A DNA stretch of 64,000 nt from positions 62,001 to 126,000 of the forward strand of contig MHBE01000005.1 of assembly GCA_001803205.1 (NCBI GenBank), written 5' to 3'. Shown here piece after piece: positions 35,787 through 45,969 of the stretch. Both the position numbers and the translations under genes were made by a program. Origin of the DNA: Lentisphaerae bacterium GWF2_38_69 (GTDB taxonomy: Bacteria; Verrucomicrobiota; Lentisphaeria; Victivallales; GWF2-38-69). A model generated the notes under the pieces. The model made no database searches, was not told where the DNA came from, and saw nothing but the letters and a program-made list of their open reading frames with translations. Positions within the stretch are counted from its first letter, which is position 1. Each line of letters starts with the position of its first letter.

Positions 35787-36953
35787 ATGTCAGGCAATAA
35801 GAGAAATATCTGGATTGTTGCCGGCGAAACTTCCGGAGATCTTTACGGGGCAGCATTAGCTGAATCCTTAAAGAAATTATATCCTGACGATCTAACTATT
35901 TCCGGAATGGGTGGAAATGCCATGAAAGATTCAGGCGTGGACATCTTTATTGATTCTACTGAACTTGGCATTATTGGTTTTGTGGAAGTTCTTAAAAGCG
36001 CTGCTAAGTTGGCTAGGCTTTTCAGGATGTTTGTAAAAAAGGCAAAAACTCAGAGGCCTGATGCTGTTATCCTTATAAACTATCCCGGGTTTAATCTCAG
36101 ATTGGCTAAAAAGATGCACAGAATGAATATCAAGGTCATCTGGTACATAAGCCCACATATATGGGTTTGGGGCAAAAAAAGGATTTACAAGTTAGCCAGA
36201 TATTGCAATAAAATGCTGGTGATTTTCCCCTTTGAAGTTGACTATTATAAAGCTAAGACAAACTTGGATGTCGAATTTGTAGGACATCCGCTTCTGGATA
36301 TTGTAAAAGGGAAAATTGATTCTTCCATCAAGCGCGATCAGGACAAACTTCTTATCATACCGGGAAGCAGGCTTAGCGAGATAGAAAGAATTCTGGTTCC
36401 TTTTCTTGAAGCTGCTCTTATTATTAAACAAAAGCACCCCAGTATAAAACTTATTATTTCCTCTGCAAGGCCCGCTGTTGAGAAGAAAATACGCTTGATT
36501 ACAGAGCAGTTCATGATAGATAGAAAAGTCCAAATCCCCTTTGAAATAGAATCGGGTAATAACCTTCAGCTTATGCAGCAATGCTCAACAGGCCTTGCAA
36601 AATCAGGAACTGTAACAATGGAAGCGGCAATTATAGGGTTGCCTCTTGTGGTTTACTACAGACTAAACCCTATTACTTTTTTCCTCGCAAAACACATACT
36701 CATAAGAAAGCTTTTCAGGAATTCTTTTGTTATGCCCAATATCATAGCAAACAACGCTATTTATGAGGAATTCTTACAGAATGAAGGGAAACCGGAAATC
36801 CTTGCTTCAGCAGTGGAAAGGATTTTGCCTGGCGGAAACAGAAGAGATTATGTTATTGCAGAGCTGAATAAATTAAGAGCCAATCAGTTATCCTATGATA
36901 ACTCCAATGCATCTGATAATGCCGCCAAAGCAATAAAAAGTATCCTATCGTAG
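35787..36953 (+). CDS. lpxB: Lipid-A-disaccharide synthase
   Basis: 388 residues. LpxB (GT19) joins lipid X and UDP-diacyl-GlcN to form the lipid A disaccharide. Signature segments: IWIVAGETSGDLYGAALAES, the ISGMGGNAMKDSGV loop, ILINYPGFNLRLAK, YISPHIWVWGKKRI and VGHPLLDIV, with GLAKSGTVTMEAAIIGLPLV near 270. Its presence shows an outer membrane with lipid A. It is 7 bp after sppA and is the last core gene before the restriction island. Confidence 0.95.
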   Translation: MSGNKRNIWIVAGETSGDLYGAALAESLKKLYPDDLTISGMGGNAMKDSGVDIFIDSTELGIIGFVEVLKSAAKLARLFRMFVKKAKTQRPDAVILINYPGFNLRLAKKMHRMNIKVIWYISPHIWVWGKKRIYKLARYCNKMLVIFPFEVDYYKAKTNLDVEFVGHPLLDIVKGKIDSSIKRDQDKLLIIPGSRLSEIERILVPFLEAALIIKQKHPSIKLIISSARPAVEKKIRLITEQFMIDRKVQIPFEIESGNNLQLMQQCSTGLAKSGTVTMEAAIIGLPLVVYYRLNPITFFLAKHILIRKLFRNSFVMPNIIANNAIYEEFLQNEGKPEILASAVERILPGGNRRDYVIAELNKLRANQLSYDNSNASDNAAKAIKSILS

Positions 36954-37145
36954 AAAAAGATGAGGGGGAGGGAAGAAAATTCTCTTCAGGATAAAGGAAA
37001 CTATGACTGTAAAGTGAGCTCTAATGCTAATGCATTATTGTAAATCAAGTCTGAATTTAATTTAGTAACTGGCAGGAAGATAAGGACATATTGCCGTATA
37101 ATGACTATCGGGATTGTTTGAAAGAACCTTTAATGTTTTGAAAAT

Positions 37146-39899
37146 ATGCCTGATAAAAACCAGAGTTCTGAACAGAAAGCAAGAGACAATATTGATAAGC
37201 AGCTTAATCTTGCCGGGTGGTCAGTACAGGACAAGAACAGTATAGATTTGAATGCCGGGCTCGGCGTGGCAGTCAGAGAGTATCAGACTGAAATTGGCCC
37301 TGTTGACTATGCGCTTTTTGTTGATGGCAAAGCCTGCGGCGTAGTTGAAGCCAAGAAGGAAGAAGAAGCTTTTCGGATGACTGTGCATGAAAGACAGGCC
37401 GGGGATTATGCTGACAGCAAACTCAAATATATTGCGAAAAGCCCGCTTACATTTGTCTATGAAAGCACAGGAATAATTACTGTATTTGCCGACAGAAGAG
37501 ATTCAAAACCAAGATTCAGGCAACTCTTTTCATTTCACAAACCTGAGACGCTTTTAGAATGGATGAATCAGGACAAGGCTTTGAGAAGTAGATTTCTCGA
37601 TCTTCCTGAGCTGCACAAAGAAGGATTGCGAGATTGCCAGTATAGAGCGATTACCAACCTCGATGTTTCTTTCAAGGAGAATAAGCCCAGAGCGCTTATC
37701 CAGATGGCTACCGGAAGCGGGAAAACCTATACTGCAATTACAGCTATTTACCGTTTACTGAGATTCTCAAAAGCCAAAAGAATTCTTTTTCTTGTTGATA
37801 CAAAGAATCTTGGAGAGCAGGCCGAACAGGAGTTTATGTCGTTTACTCCGAATGATGACAACCGCAAATTCGCCGAGCTATATAATGTTCAGCGGCTCAG
37901 TTCTTCCTATGTCGCGCCTGATAGCCAGGTTTGCATAAGCACAATTCAGAGAATGTACTCTATCCTGAGAGGAGAAGAACTCGATGAGTCGGCAGAAACT
38001 ATTAATCCGAACGAAATCAAACCTATAGAAATACCAAGAGATGTTGAATACAATCCAAAAGTTCCTCCCGAATTCTTTGATTTTATAGTTATAGACGAGT
38101 GCCACCGCTCCATTTACAATTTGTGGAAACAAATTCTTGATTACTTCGATGCCTTCCTGATTGGTTTGACTGCTACTCCCGACTCCAGGACTTTCGGTTT
38201 CTTCAATGAAAATATTGTTAGCGAATATTCGCATGAAGACGCTGTAGCCGACGGAGTAAATGTGGGATATGAAGTCTATCTGATTGAAACAAAGGTCTCT
38301 CAGTCAGGCGGTTTTCTGCCGATGAATGAATATGTGGATGTAAGAGAGAAGCTTACCAGAGCAAAGAAATGGAAACAGCTTGACGAAGATATCGAGTACA
38401 GTTCCAGGCAGCTTGATAAGGATATAGTCAATTTCAGCCAGATAAGAAATATAATCAAAACTTTCAGGCACAAACTTTCCGAAATATTCCCAGGCCGCAG
38501 CGAAATCCCCAAAACTCTCATATTCGCCAAGACAGACAGCCACGCTGAAGACATAATAAAGATTGCCAGAGAGGAATTTGACGAAGGGAATGAGTTCTGC
38601 AAAAAGATTACCTATCAGTCTGAAGAAGATCCGAAATCAATTCTGGTCTCCTTCCGAAATGAGTATAACCCCAGAATAGCCGTTACGGTTGATATGATTG
38701 CTACAGGAACAGATGTAAAACCGCTCGAGTGCCTTCTCTTTATGCGGGATGTTAAGTCCAGGAACTATTTTGAACAGATGAAAGGGCGCGGAACAAGAAC
38801 TCTGGGTTACGACGACCTCAAAAAAGTTACTCCATCGGTTATTACAAATAAGACTCATTTTATTATTGTTGATGCCGTAGGCGTTACAAAATCTCTTAAA
38901 ACTGACAGCCGACCTCTTGAGAGGAAACCAAAGGTTTCATTAAAGGATTTATTCTACGGCGTTATGATGGGTTTGAATGAGGAAGATATCTTTCTTTCCC
39001 TGGGCGGAAGACTGGCAAGAATTAATAAGGAAATGAGCGAAACTCAAAGAGAAAAATTCAAAGAACTTGCCAAAGGGACGACTCTTCCTGATGTGATCCA
39101 TAACCTTCTTAATGCTTTTAACCCCGATAAGATTGAAGATAGAGCAAGAGAGAAATTCAAGATTCCGGATAGTTCGCCCATAACCGAAGCACAGCAGAAA
39201 GAAATTCAAAATGAGCTTATCAAAAGGGCTTCTACTTCTCTGACCGGAACTCTATTTAACTTCATTGAAGACACCAGGAAAGCCAACGAACAGATAATCG
39301 ATACCATCAATATTGATGAAACGACTTTTGCCGGATGGGACAAGGATTCAGCCAATAAGAATGAACTCCTGATAGAGAGTTTCAGAGAATTTATAGAACA
39401 GAACAAAGACGAAATAACTGCCCTGAGCATCTTCTACAATCAGCCTTCAAAACTCAAGGAAATAACCTATTCCATGATGAAAGAGGTTCTTGATCTCATC
39501 AAAACAAGAAAACCCGCTCTGGCTCCTCACAATGTTTGGCGGGCTTACGAAAATCTCGATAAGGTTAAAAAGAATACTTCTCCCAAAAATGAACTCACCG
39601 TATTGGTTTCGCTGATTCGAAATATCGTTCGTGTTGATAGGGAACTTGTTCCCTTTGAAACTACTGTAAACGCTAACTTCAAAAACTGGATATTTAAAAA
39701 GAATGCGGGGCATAAACAGTTTACCGAAGAGCAGATGAGTTTCTTGCGAATGATCCGTGATCATGTAATTACTTCAATGAGATTTGAAGCCGGAGACTTT
39801 GAACATATCGAACAGGGAATGCTTGGCCGCGCATACAAATCTTTCGGCAAAGAACTATATTCAACTATCGACGAACTCAACGCAGAACTGGTGGGGTGA
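37146..39899 (+). CDS. hsdR: Type I restriction enzyme, R (motor/nuclease) subunit
   Basis: 917 residues. The N-terminal nuclease has the PD-(D/E)xK pattern with Asp54 in PVDYALFV and Glu68-Ala-Lys70 in GVVEAKK. The helicase follows: Walker A MATGSGKTYTA (about 184-194), VIDECHRS box II, GLTATPDS box III, VTVDMIATGTDVKP and FEQMKGRGTRT (box VI). The C-terminal 250 residues match the EcoEI_R type. HsdR translocates and cuts unmodified DNA with HsdM and HsdS. It opens the island; 192 bp without a recognisable gene separate it from lpxB. Confidence 0.95.
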   Translation: MPDKNQSSEQKARDNIDKQLNLAGWSVQDKNSIDLNAGLGVAVREYQTEIGPVDYALFVDGKACGVVEAKKEEEAFRMTVHERQAGDYADSKLKYIAKSPLTFVYESTGIITVFADRRDSKPRFRQLFSFHKPETLLEWMNQDKALRSRFLDLPELHKEGLRDCQYRAITNLDVSFKENKPRALIQMATGSGKTYTAITAIYRLLRFSKAKRILFLVDTKNLGEQAEQEFMSFTPNDDNRKFAELYNVQRLSSSYVAPDSQVCISTIQRMYSILRGEELDESAETINPNEIKPIEIPRDVEYNPKVPPEFFDFIVIDECHRSIYNLWKQILDYFDAFLIGLTATPDSRTFGFFNENIVSEYSHEDAVADGVNVGYEVYLIETKVSQSGGFLPMNEYVDVREKLTRAKKWKQLDEDIEYSSRQLDKDIVNFSQIRNIIKTFRHKLSEIFPGRSEIPKTLIFAKTDSHAEDIIKIAREEFDEGNEFCKKITYQSEEDPKSILVSFRNEYNPRIAVTVDMIATGTDVKPLECLLFMRDVKSRNYFEQMKGRGTRTLGYDDLKKVTPSVITNKTHFIIVDAVGVTKSLKTDSRPLERKPKVSLKDLFYGVMMGLNEEDIFLSLGGRLARINKEMSETQREKFKELAKGTTLPDVIHNLLNAFNPDKIEDRAREKFKIPDSSPITEAQQKEIQNELIKRASTSLTGTLFNFIEDTRKANEQIIDTINIDETTFAGWDKDSANKNELLIESFREFIEQNKDEITALSIFYNQPSKLKEITYSMMKEVLDLIKTRKPALAPHNVWRAYENLDKVKKNTSPKNELTVLVSLIRNIVRVDRELVPFETTVNANFKNWIFKKNAGHKQFTEEQMSFLRMIRDHVITSMRFEAGDFEHIEQGMLGRAYKSFGKELYSTIDELNAELVG

Positions 39900-39966
39900 A
39901 TGAATTTATTTAATATGTGTGATAACAAGTTTTGTTTATCCAATAATACACTTCAAAGAAACAAGT

Positions 39967-40293
39967 ATGAATAAAGTCGATAATTCTTATAGTTATATAA
40001 AATTCTTAAAAAATAATATCACATTTTTTATCTTACATATTTTTATATTATCAATTACATGTTGTATTGCATTTTTCTGCAATAAATTCATTTCATTTCT
40101 CTTTGGCATTCAAATTAATAAGATCTTTAATTTTTCCTATATAAGCCTGGAACAAACTAATTTATTTGAATATTTCAAGTTACTTATAATTCTGTTTTTT
40201 ATCATCGCCAGTTCAATTGAGGTTATAAAACTTCTTTATAGATTGTTCCGAGGTAGCATCCTTATAAAGAAGCAAAAGGCAAGGAAAAGATGA
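39967..40293 (+). CDS. Small membrane protein of unknown function in the restriction island
   Basis: 108 residues from ATG 39967 (MNKVDNSYSY). Two hydrophobic helices are at about residues 16-45 and 66-88, and the C-terminus is strongly basic (LIKKQKARKR). No recognised domain. It overlaps the start of the large membrane protein that follows by 4 bp, so the two are translated together. Base composition is more A+T rich than flanking genes. An ATG 16 codons upstream is possible but would approach the hsdR stop. It may form a complex with the next protein. Confidence 0.65.
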   Translation: MNKVDNSYSYIKFLKNNITFFILHIFILSITCCIAFFCNKFISFLFGIQINKIFNFSYISLEQTNLFEYFKLLIILFFIIASSIEVIKLLYRLFRGSILIKKQKARKR

Positions 40294-42764
40294 AGATATT
40301 TAGAACTGATTGTAATACAACTGCTATTATACCAACATTTCTATTCACTTTGGCTATTTTAGCATCTCTAGAAATTATTGTAATATTTTGCTATACGCTT
40401 GATATATTTAAGGGTCATAAAATCTGGTTAACAGCTATTTTACTGTTTCTTGCACTGTTTTTGTTCAATACACCAAAATTAAGACAGACTTGTACTATAA
40501 GAATTCTTCGAGGAATAGTATGGATAATTAATTCCATAAAAAGAATCAAAGCTCAATTTAGCAAAAATCCATATAACTATTTTTGGATTATAACTATTTT
40601 CAGTTTTACCATAATACTATTTTTTTACATCTATTTGGTTGATGGCTTTATCCGGTTTTCTTGCTTAAAGCTAGAAACAGGTAATACCTTGGCTCTAACA
40701 CTCCTGAGTACATTTATTCCATTTATTTTTGCAGGAGTCACATATTCAAAAAGTAGGCTCTCAAAAATTCTACCTGTTAAAATTGTAGACATTTGCTATG
40801 GAAGAGAGTTTTTCTTTGCTTGCGCTGTACAAATCATAATTTTCTCCTTATCTTTTTTAGCTCCTTTTTTGCAAATGAAATTTCATTTAGAGCAAACATT
40901 TCAAATAACATTGACTGGGGTTTCATTTGTGTCTGCATTGATTTTTATAGGAGTAATGTTTGAGATATCCAAACTTCATATTTCATTAGGTTATTTTAGG
41001 GAGAAAGAAACAAAAAAACTGAGAAACTTATTTATAAAGGATATCCCAGATTGTCCTATAAAAGGGGCGCTATGGTATAGAATTTATAGTTCTTATATTA
41101 TTGGCATTATTCCTATGACACTTAATAGAATAGCCCATCCATTAACACCACAGAAAGAATGCTACGAAACTGCCAAAAGCACATTAGATATTTTTTTTAG
41201 TATAGTAAAGAATTTTATAAGAGATGGGTATTTAGCCGATACAAGTATTTGCCTTAGCGAATTAACTGAATACGCAAAAGAATATTACTATTGTCGTCAA
41301 AATTATAGTGACACTTCTGATGAGGTCAATTTATACATTACTAATGAGTTTAAATTAATTATAGAAAACTGTGCCAACAAAGAGAGGGAAAAATTTCTTG
41401 AATTATTTCTTAAGCCAATAGAAACTATTGGATTATCTACATGTAAATATAAAAAAATTGGGATGAGCTCAAATAGCTTAATTTATGGGTGGTGTGAATT
41501 AATCAAAAACAGTGCTATTATTACTGCAAATCTTGAGAATTCAATTTTTACTGGGAGTGTGATTACTGTCCTAGGAGACATAGCTTGTAAAGATTTAGCG
41601 GATGAGAATAAAGCAATAAGAGAAATAGAAACATTAAAACAGTTAGGCTTATTATTCGCAAAATCAAAGTGGTACTACCATTACTGCATGGTTTCCAATT
41701 GTTTTACTGCCTTAAATAAAATATTGAAGGCATATTTTGAAACATTGCCTACCCAGTTCCATACTTCTAATTGTTATTTTTTAAAGAGTTATTGGTTTGA
41801 AGCTTATCATATCATTTTGACTGAGAAATTGAAAAATTTCCAAGATAGTTTCTTTTATAACCCGTTTTCAGAAATTATCCCCCCTGTTATCCACCCATTA
41901 TTAAACCCTCATACTCTTCCTGTAGCATATGAATATAGCCTTAATGAAACTTTAAATGGCAATACTTTTAAGAGTATTCTAGAATCCTTGCAATCAATAG
42001 AAGAAAGACATTTACAAGAAAACTTATTTGAAATAAGACTTAACTTGCTTCTAATTCACGATTTGTATATTAGTCTAGCCGTATCACCAATTGTACAATC
42101 ATCTTCAATTTATGGTAATTTTGTTCAAACTATAGTTTCTCTTGTTTATATAGACCTAAAAGCAACAATAAAAATGGAATATTTTAAAGATGAGTGGGTT
42201 AGTGCATTAGTAGAAAAATATTCTAAATTGTTTAAGAGGTTTATAATCTTATTCGAGGAGGGAACTAAAAAGAATAGTAATCATTTGCTTGACAGCGAAA
42301 TGAATACCTTAATATCAATTCCAGCTATTTCTCTAGCCTATAGAGATAAAAACTGTGCTGAATTAGTAGAAAATCTTATTAGAGACTTCAAAGAGATTCT
42401 TTGCAATATATTAGAAATTTCAGGAAAAAATAACTGTACTCATACTAAGGATACTATATTGGGATACATTTTATTACTTGCAGGCTGGTTAAAAATCTCA
42501 AACAGTTTCCTCAATATAAGAGAGGAACTTGAATCCATATTGAAAGTACATAAAAGAACGAGAACTTCTTATGGATTTGAATCAGAATATATTTCCTATG
42601 GCCTTCCATCAGGGCATTTAATGCATGACAAATGGCATTTGTTCCCTTCGGCGCTATGGGAACCTAACTTACAAAGCAAAATAGATGAAGAACTAATGAA
42701 AAAAGATGAACTTATAGAATATGCAAAACAATTTATAGATGTCGAAGTTAAACATCTTTTTTAA
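40290..42764 (+). CDS. Large membrane protein of unknown function in the restriction island
   Basis: 824 residues. The first 230 residues have about six hydrophobic helices (near 13-36, 43-60, 97-119, 128-148, 170-192, 203-226). The remaining 590 residues are soluble, helix-rich and lack any ATPase, nuclease or protease motif I can see; cysteines are frequent (about 20) but not in metal-binding spacing. A conserved-looking end, ISYGLPSGHLMHDKWHLF, is near 770. It is A+T rich with more AAA/ATA codons than its neighbours, which suggests recent transfer. Its place between hsdR and hsdS suggests a defence accessory role; this is inference. Confidence 0.75.
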   Translation: MKIFRTDCNTTAIIPTFLFTLAILASLEIIVIFCYTLDIFKGHKIWLTAILLFLALFLFNTPKLRQTCTIRILRGIVWIINSIKRIKAQFSKNPYNYFWIITIFSFTIILFFYIYLVDGFIRFSCLKLETGNTLALTLLSTFIPFIFAGVTYSKSRLSKILPVKIVDICYGREFFFACAVQIIIFSLSFLAPFLQMKFHLEQTFQITLTGVSFVSALIFIGVMFEISKLHISLGYFREKETKKLRNLFIKDIPDCPIKGALWYRIYSSYIIGIIPMTLNRIAHPLTPQKECYETAKSTLDIFFSIVKNFIRDGYLADTSICLSELTEYAKEYYYCRQNYSDTSDEVNLYITNEFKLIIENCANKEREKFLELFLKPIETIGLSTCKYKKIGMSSNSLIYGWCELIKNSAIITANLENSIFTGSVITVLGDIACKDLADENKAIREIETLKQLGLLFAKSKWYYHYCMVSNCFTALNKILKAYFETLPTQFHTSNCYFLKSYWFEAYHIILTEKLKNFQDSFFYNPFSEIIPPVIHPLLNPHTLPVAYEYSLNETLNGNTFKSILESLQSIEERHLQENLFEIRLNLLLIHDLYISLAVSPIVQSSSIYGNFVQTIVSLVYIDLKATIKMEYFKDEWVSALVEKYSKLFKRFIILFEEGTKKNSNHLLDSEMNTLISIPAISLAYRDKNCAELVENLIRDFKEILCNILEISGKNNCTHTKDTILGYILLLAGWLKISNSFLNIREELESILKVHKRTRTSYGFESEYISYGLPSGHLMHDKWHLFPSALWEPNLQSKIDEELMKKDELIEYAKQFIDVEVKHLF

Positions 42765-42799
42765 AAAGAGTTTTCAACAAAAATTTCACTGGAATTAAT

Positions 42800-44218
42800 A
42801 TGTCCCAGATTAATAATACACCAAAAGAATGGACCGCTAAAAGACTTGGAAATATTTGCAATATTATTATGGGGCAATCTCCTCCATCTTCTACTTACAA
42901 CTCAAGAAATATAGGTCTCCCTTTTTTTCAAGGTAAAGCTGAATTTACTGAACTACATCCAATAGTAGAGAAATGGTGTAGTGAGCCTAATAAAATTGCT
43001 GAACCTAATGATATTTTACTTTCTGTTCGTGCTCCAGTCGGAACAACTAATATTGCTAGCCAAAGATGTTGTATTGGTAGAGGTCTAGCAGCAATACGCT
43101 ACCCTTGCCATTTGTTTTTGTTTTACTATCTTAGACATATAAAAAATGAACTGGAAAAACAAGGAACCGGAACAACTTTTAAGGCTATTTCAGGAGAAAT
43201 ATTAAAAAACACAAACTTGATCTTACCCCCTCTTCACGAACAGCAGAAGATTGTTGAGGCCATTGAGGAGTTGTTTTCTGAGCTGGACAAGGGAGTTGAG
43301 AGTCTGAAGAAGGCAAAAGAACAGCTCAAAGTCTATCGTCAGTCCGTTCTGAAAAATGCCTTTGAAGGAAAGCTGACGGAAAAATGGAGAGAGCGAAACA
43401 AAGAGAAGTTAGAACCGCCAGAACTCCTTCTTGAGAAAATAAGGAAAGAACGGGAAGAAACAGCGAGAAAGCAAGGCAAAAAGCTTAAACCGGTAAAATC
43501 TATTACCGAGCAAGAGCTTTCTACATTGCCAAAACTACCAAAAGAATGGCTGTGGGTAAAAATAGGTAACATATTTGATGTTTTTATAGGGGCAACTCCA
43601 AGTAGAAAAATAGCAGAGTATTGGAATGGTAAAATAAACTGGGTTAGTAGCGGAGAAGTCAACTTTAAGAATATCTATTCTACTAAGGAAAAAATAACTG
43701 ATTTGGGATTAAAAAATTCATCTACTTTATTGCATCCGATAGATACAGTTATGCTTGCTATGATAGGAGAAGGCAAAACAAGAGGGCAAGTTTCTATATT
43801 AAAGGCAGAAGCGGCACATAATCAAAATACAGCAGCACTTGAAGTAAATCCTAAGTATTTTCTATCTAATTTGCTTTACTATTATTTTATTTTTGTATAT
43901 GAGAAGACAAGGAATATAGGGTCTGGAAATAATCAAAAAGCATTAAATAAGGAAAGGATTCAGAACATACATTATCTGTTATTTTCAAAGTTAGAACAAC
44001 TTCAGATCGTTCAGGAAATTGAAACTCGGCTTTCTGTTTGTGACGAGATGGAGAAGACGGTTGAAGAGAGTTTGAAAAAGGCGGAGAAGCTGAGACAGTC
44101 AATGTTGAAAAAGGCTTTTGAAGGGAAGTTGACAGAGAAGTGGCGTCAGGAAAACCCTGAACTGATAAGCGGTGAAAACTCCGCCGAAGCGCTGTTAAGC
44201 AAAATAAAAAAGAATTGA
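42800..44218 (+). CDS. hsdS: Type I restriction enzyme, S (specificity) subunit
   Basis: 472 residues with two target recognition domains (about 10-145 and 245-395), each followed by a helical conserved region. The conserved regions repeat one another: LPPLHEQQKIVEAIEELFSE with KNAFEGKLTEKWRERN, and LEQLQIVQEIETRLS with KKAFEGKLTEKWRQEN. The DNA of these repeats is also alike (about 43320-43395 and 44072-44150), which allows recombination between half-subunits. The recognised sequence cannot be predicted. It sits apart from hsdM, with darTG between. Confidence 0.93.
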   Translation: MSQINNTPKEWTAKRLGNICNIIMGQSPPSSTYNSRNIGLPFFQGKAEFTELHPIVEKWCSEPNKIAEPNDILLSVRAPVGTTNIASQRCCIGRGLAAIRYPCHLFLFYYLRHIKNELEKQGTGTTFKAISGEILKNTNLILPPLHEQQKIVEAIEELFSELDKGVESLKKAKEQLKVYRQSVLKNAFEGKLTEKWRERNKEKLEPPELLLEKIRKEREETARKQGKKLKPVKSITEQELSTLPKLPKEWLWVKIGNIFDVFIGATPSRKIAEYWNGKINWVSSGEVNFKNIYSTKEKITDLGLKNSSTLLHPIDTVMLAMIGEGKTRGQVSILKAEAAHNQNTAALEVNPKYFLSNLLYYYFIFVYEKTRNIGSGNNQKALNKERIQNIHYLLFSKLEQLQIVQEIETRLSVCDEMEKTVEESLKKAEKLRQSMLKKAFEGKLTEKWRQENPELISGENSAEALLSKIKKN

Positions 44219-44221
44219 TTT

Positions 44222-44809
44222 ATGGATAGTAGGATTAAATATTTATACAACATAATGCCAATGATTAACATCTCATCAGTTATCAGGCATGGAATACTAT
44301 CTAATGCTTTGGCTTGCCGGATTCAGCATAGTTCAATTGCCGATAATACTGTTCAGAATAGAAGAGATAGCGTTCATATCCCAGGAGGAAAACCTTTACA
44401 CAACTACGCAAACCTCTATTTTGATGCCAGAAACCCAATGATGTACAGAAGAAAAGAAGAGTTTAATGAAATATGCGTGCTATGTGTATCAACAGAAGTT
44501 ATGAAGTTTTCGGGAGTTGTTTTAACTGATGGCAATGCTTCGAGCGGGTATAACAGATTTTTCAGCGTTGAAGAAGGTTTATCAGCAATTTGTTTTGATA
44601 AGGTATTTGCCAGAGATTGGACATATCCTGATACATTTGAATACTACAGAAGAAAACGGATAAAATGTGCTGAAGTTCTAGTGCCGGACAAAATTGGTTT
44701 TGAATACATCAAAAGCGCTTTTGCTGCAACTAAACTTGCAGAGTATAAGCTAAGAGGTTTGTCCTGGCCGTTGCCGATTGAGATTAATCCTGATATATTC
44801 TTTATGTAA
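44222..44809 (+). CDS. darT: DarT-like DNA ADP-ribosyltransferase toxin
   Basis: 195 residues. DarT transfers ADP-ribose from NAD+ to thymine bases of single-stranded DNA. Family blocks: IKYLYNIMPMINISSVIRHG at the N-terminus, LHNYANLYFDARNPMMYR (about 60-77, NAD-contact region), and the catalytic glutamate in RIKCAEVLVPDKIG (about 140-153). It begins 3 bp after the hsdS stop and 12 bp before its antitoxin darG. DarTG pairs are known phage-defence toxin-antitoxin systems. Confidence 0.9.
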   Translation: MDSRIKYLYNIMPMINISSVIRHGILSNALACRIQHSSIADNTVQNRRDSVHIPGGKPLHNYANLYFDARNPMMYRRKEEFNEICVLCVSTEVMKFSGVVLTDGNASSGYNRFFSVEEGLSAICFDKVFARDWTYPDTFEYYRRKRIKCAEVLVPDKIGFEYIKSAFAATKLAEYKLRGLSWPLPIEINPDIFFM

Positions 44810-44821
44810 GAAGGTAATACT

Positions 44822-45940
44822 ATGATAAAGATACTAATTGGAAATATTTTTGACAGCAAAGCCCAGACAATAGTTAATACAGTGAACTGTGTCGGCGTAA
44901 TGGGCAAGGGCATTGCTCTTGAGTTTAAGAAACGCTTTCCTGAAATGTTCAATGAATATAAGGACAAGTGTGACAAAAGCTTGGTTAAGCCAGGTGTTCC
45001 TTATATTTACAGTAATCTGCTTGGCGGCAGCATAATAAATTTTCCGACAAAAGATCACTGGCGCTCTTCTTCGCATCTTGAATTCGTAGTTAAAGGATTG
45101 GATATCTTTCTTGAGAAATATCAAGACTGGGGAGTTAAGTCTGTGGCTTTTCCCCCTCTGGGATGCGGAAATGGCGGTCTCGAATGGGAGATGGTAGGCA
45201 GAATAATGTACCAGAAATTATCAAATCTTGATGTTCCAGTTTCAATATATGCTCCTTTTGGAACTCCACCGTCTCAAATAAAAGAGGATTTTCTATCAGC
45301 AAAAGTGGAGATTGATGTATCTGAAATTAAAGGAAAGCATCAATCATCAATTTTGCCGGAATGGTATGTTCTTCTTGAAGTTATGTACAGACTCCAGAGA
45401 CAAACTTATGCCAATCCCGTAGGAAGAGTGATTTTTCAGAAACTCTGCTATATACTTACTTTGTTGGGTTTAAAGACGGATTTGAATTTTGTTCAGCACA
45501 GTTATGGGCCGTTTTCTGCAGATATAAAAGAAATGATAAACATTCTTGCCAATGCAAACCTTATATCTGAAGTCCAGCTTGGAAAAATGAATGCGATCCG
45601 TGTTACTGAGGATTATAAGAATATCAGAGATAAGTATAACGATATCATCATCAAAAATGAAAAGAATATTCTCAGGACTGTCGATCTTTTCTGCCGGATA
45701 AGGAATACCGACCAGGCTGAAGAAATTGCAACTGTCATTTATTCTGTTCACAAACTAAAAAAAGATTTTCCTTATAGAGATATAGAAGAATCAGAAGTGC
45801 TTGACTTCATTCTTAATAGCTGGAAAAGTCATTGGGCTGATAAAAAAGATGCTATCAGCAATACAATTAGAAATCTTGTTCTGCTCAAATGGATTAAACT
45901 CAAATTTAGCGATTCGCTAGACGCTGTTCAGTACTTCTAA
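44822..45940 (+). CDS. darG: DarG-like macrodomain ADP-ribosylglycohydrolase antitoxin
   Basis: 372 residues. Residues about 1-155 are a macrodomain: IVNTVNCVGVMGKGIALEFK binds ADP-ribose, and FPPLGCGNGGLEW is the second ligand loop. It removes ADP-ribose from DNA. The C-terminal 200 residues contain a helical block (FQKLCYILTLLGLKTD, then HSYGPFSADIKEMI) that resembles Panacea/SocA-like antitoxin domains and in DarG contacts the toxin. AAGG lies before the ATG. It directly follows darT. Confidence 0.9.
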   Translation: MIKILIGNIFDSKAQTIVNTVNCVGVMGKGIALEFKKRFPEMFNEYKDKCDKSLVKPGVPYIYSNLLGGSIINFPTKDHWRSSSHLEFVVKGLDIFLEKYQDWGVKSVAFPPLGCGNGGLEWEMVGRIMYQKLSNLDVPVSIYAPFGTPPSQIKEDFLSAKVEIDVSEIKGKHQSSILPEWYVLLEVMYRLQRQTYANPVGRVIFQKLCYILTLLGLKTDLNFVQHSYGPFSADIKEMINILANANLISEVQLGKMNAIRVTEDYKNIRDKYNDIIIKNEKNILRTVDLFCRIRNTDQAEEIATVIYSVHKLKKDFPYRDIEESEVLDFILNSWKSHWADKKDAISNTIRNLVLLKWIKLKFSDSLDAVQYF

Positions 45941-45969
45941 ATCATTGAAATAATATGAAAAAGTCAGCT

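Noticed and set aside
36954-37145. Possible attachment-site copy of the tRNA-Gln 3' end, and a TATAAT at 37097-37102
   Set aside because: No stretch matching the tRNA end is present, and the TATAAT has no acceptable -35 at 16-18 bp.
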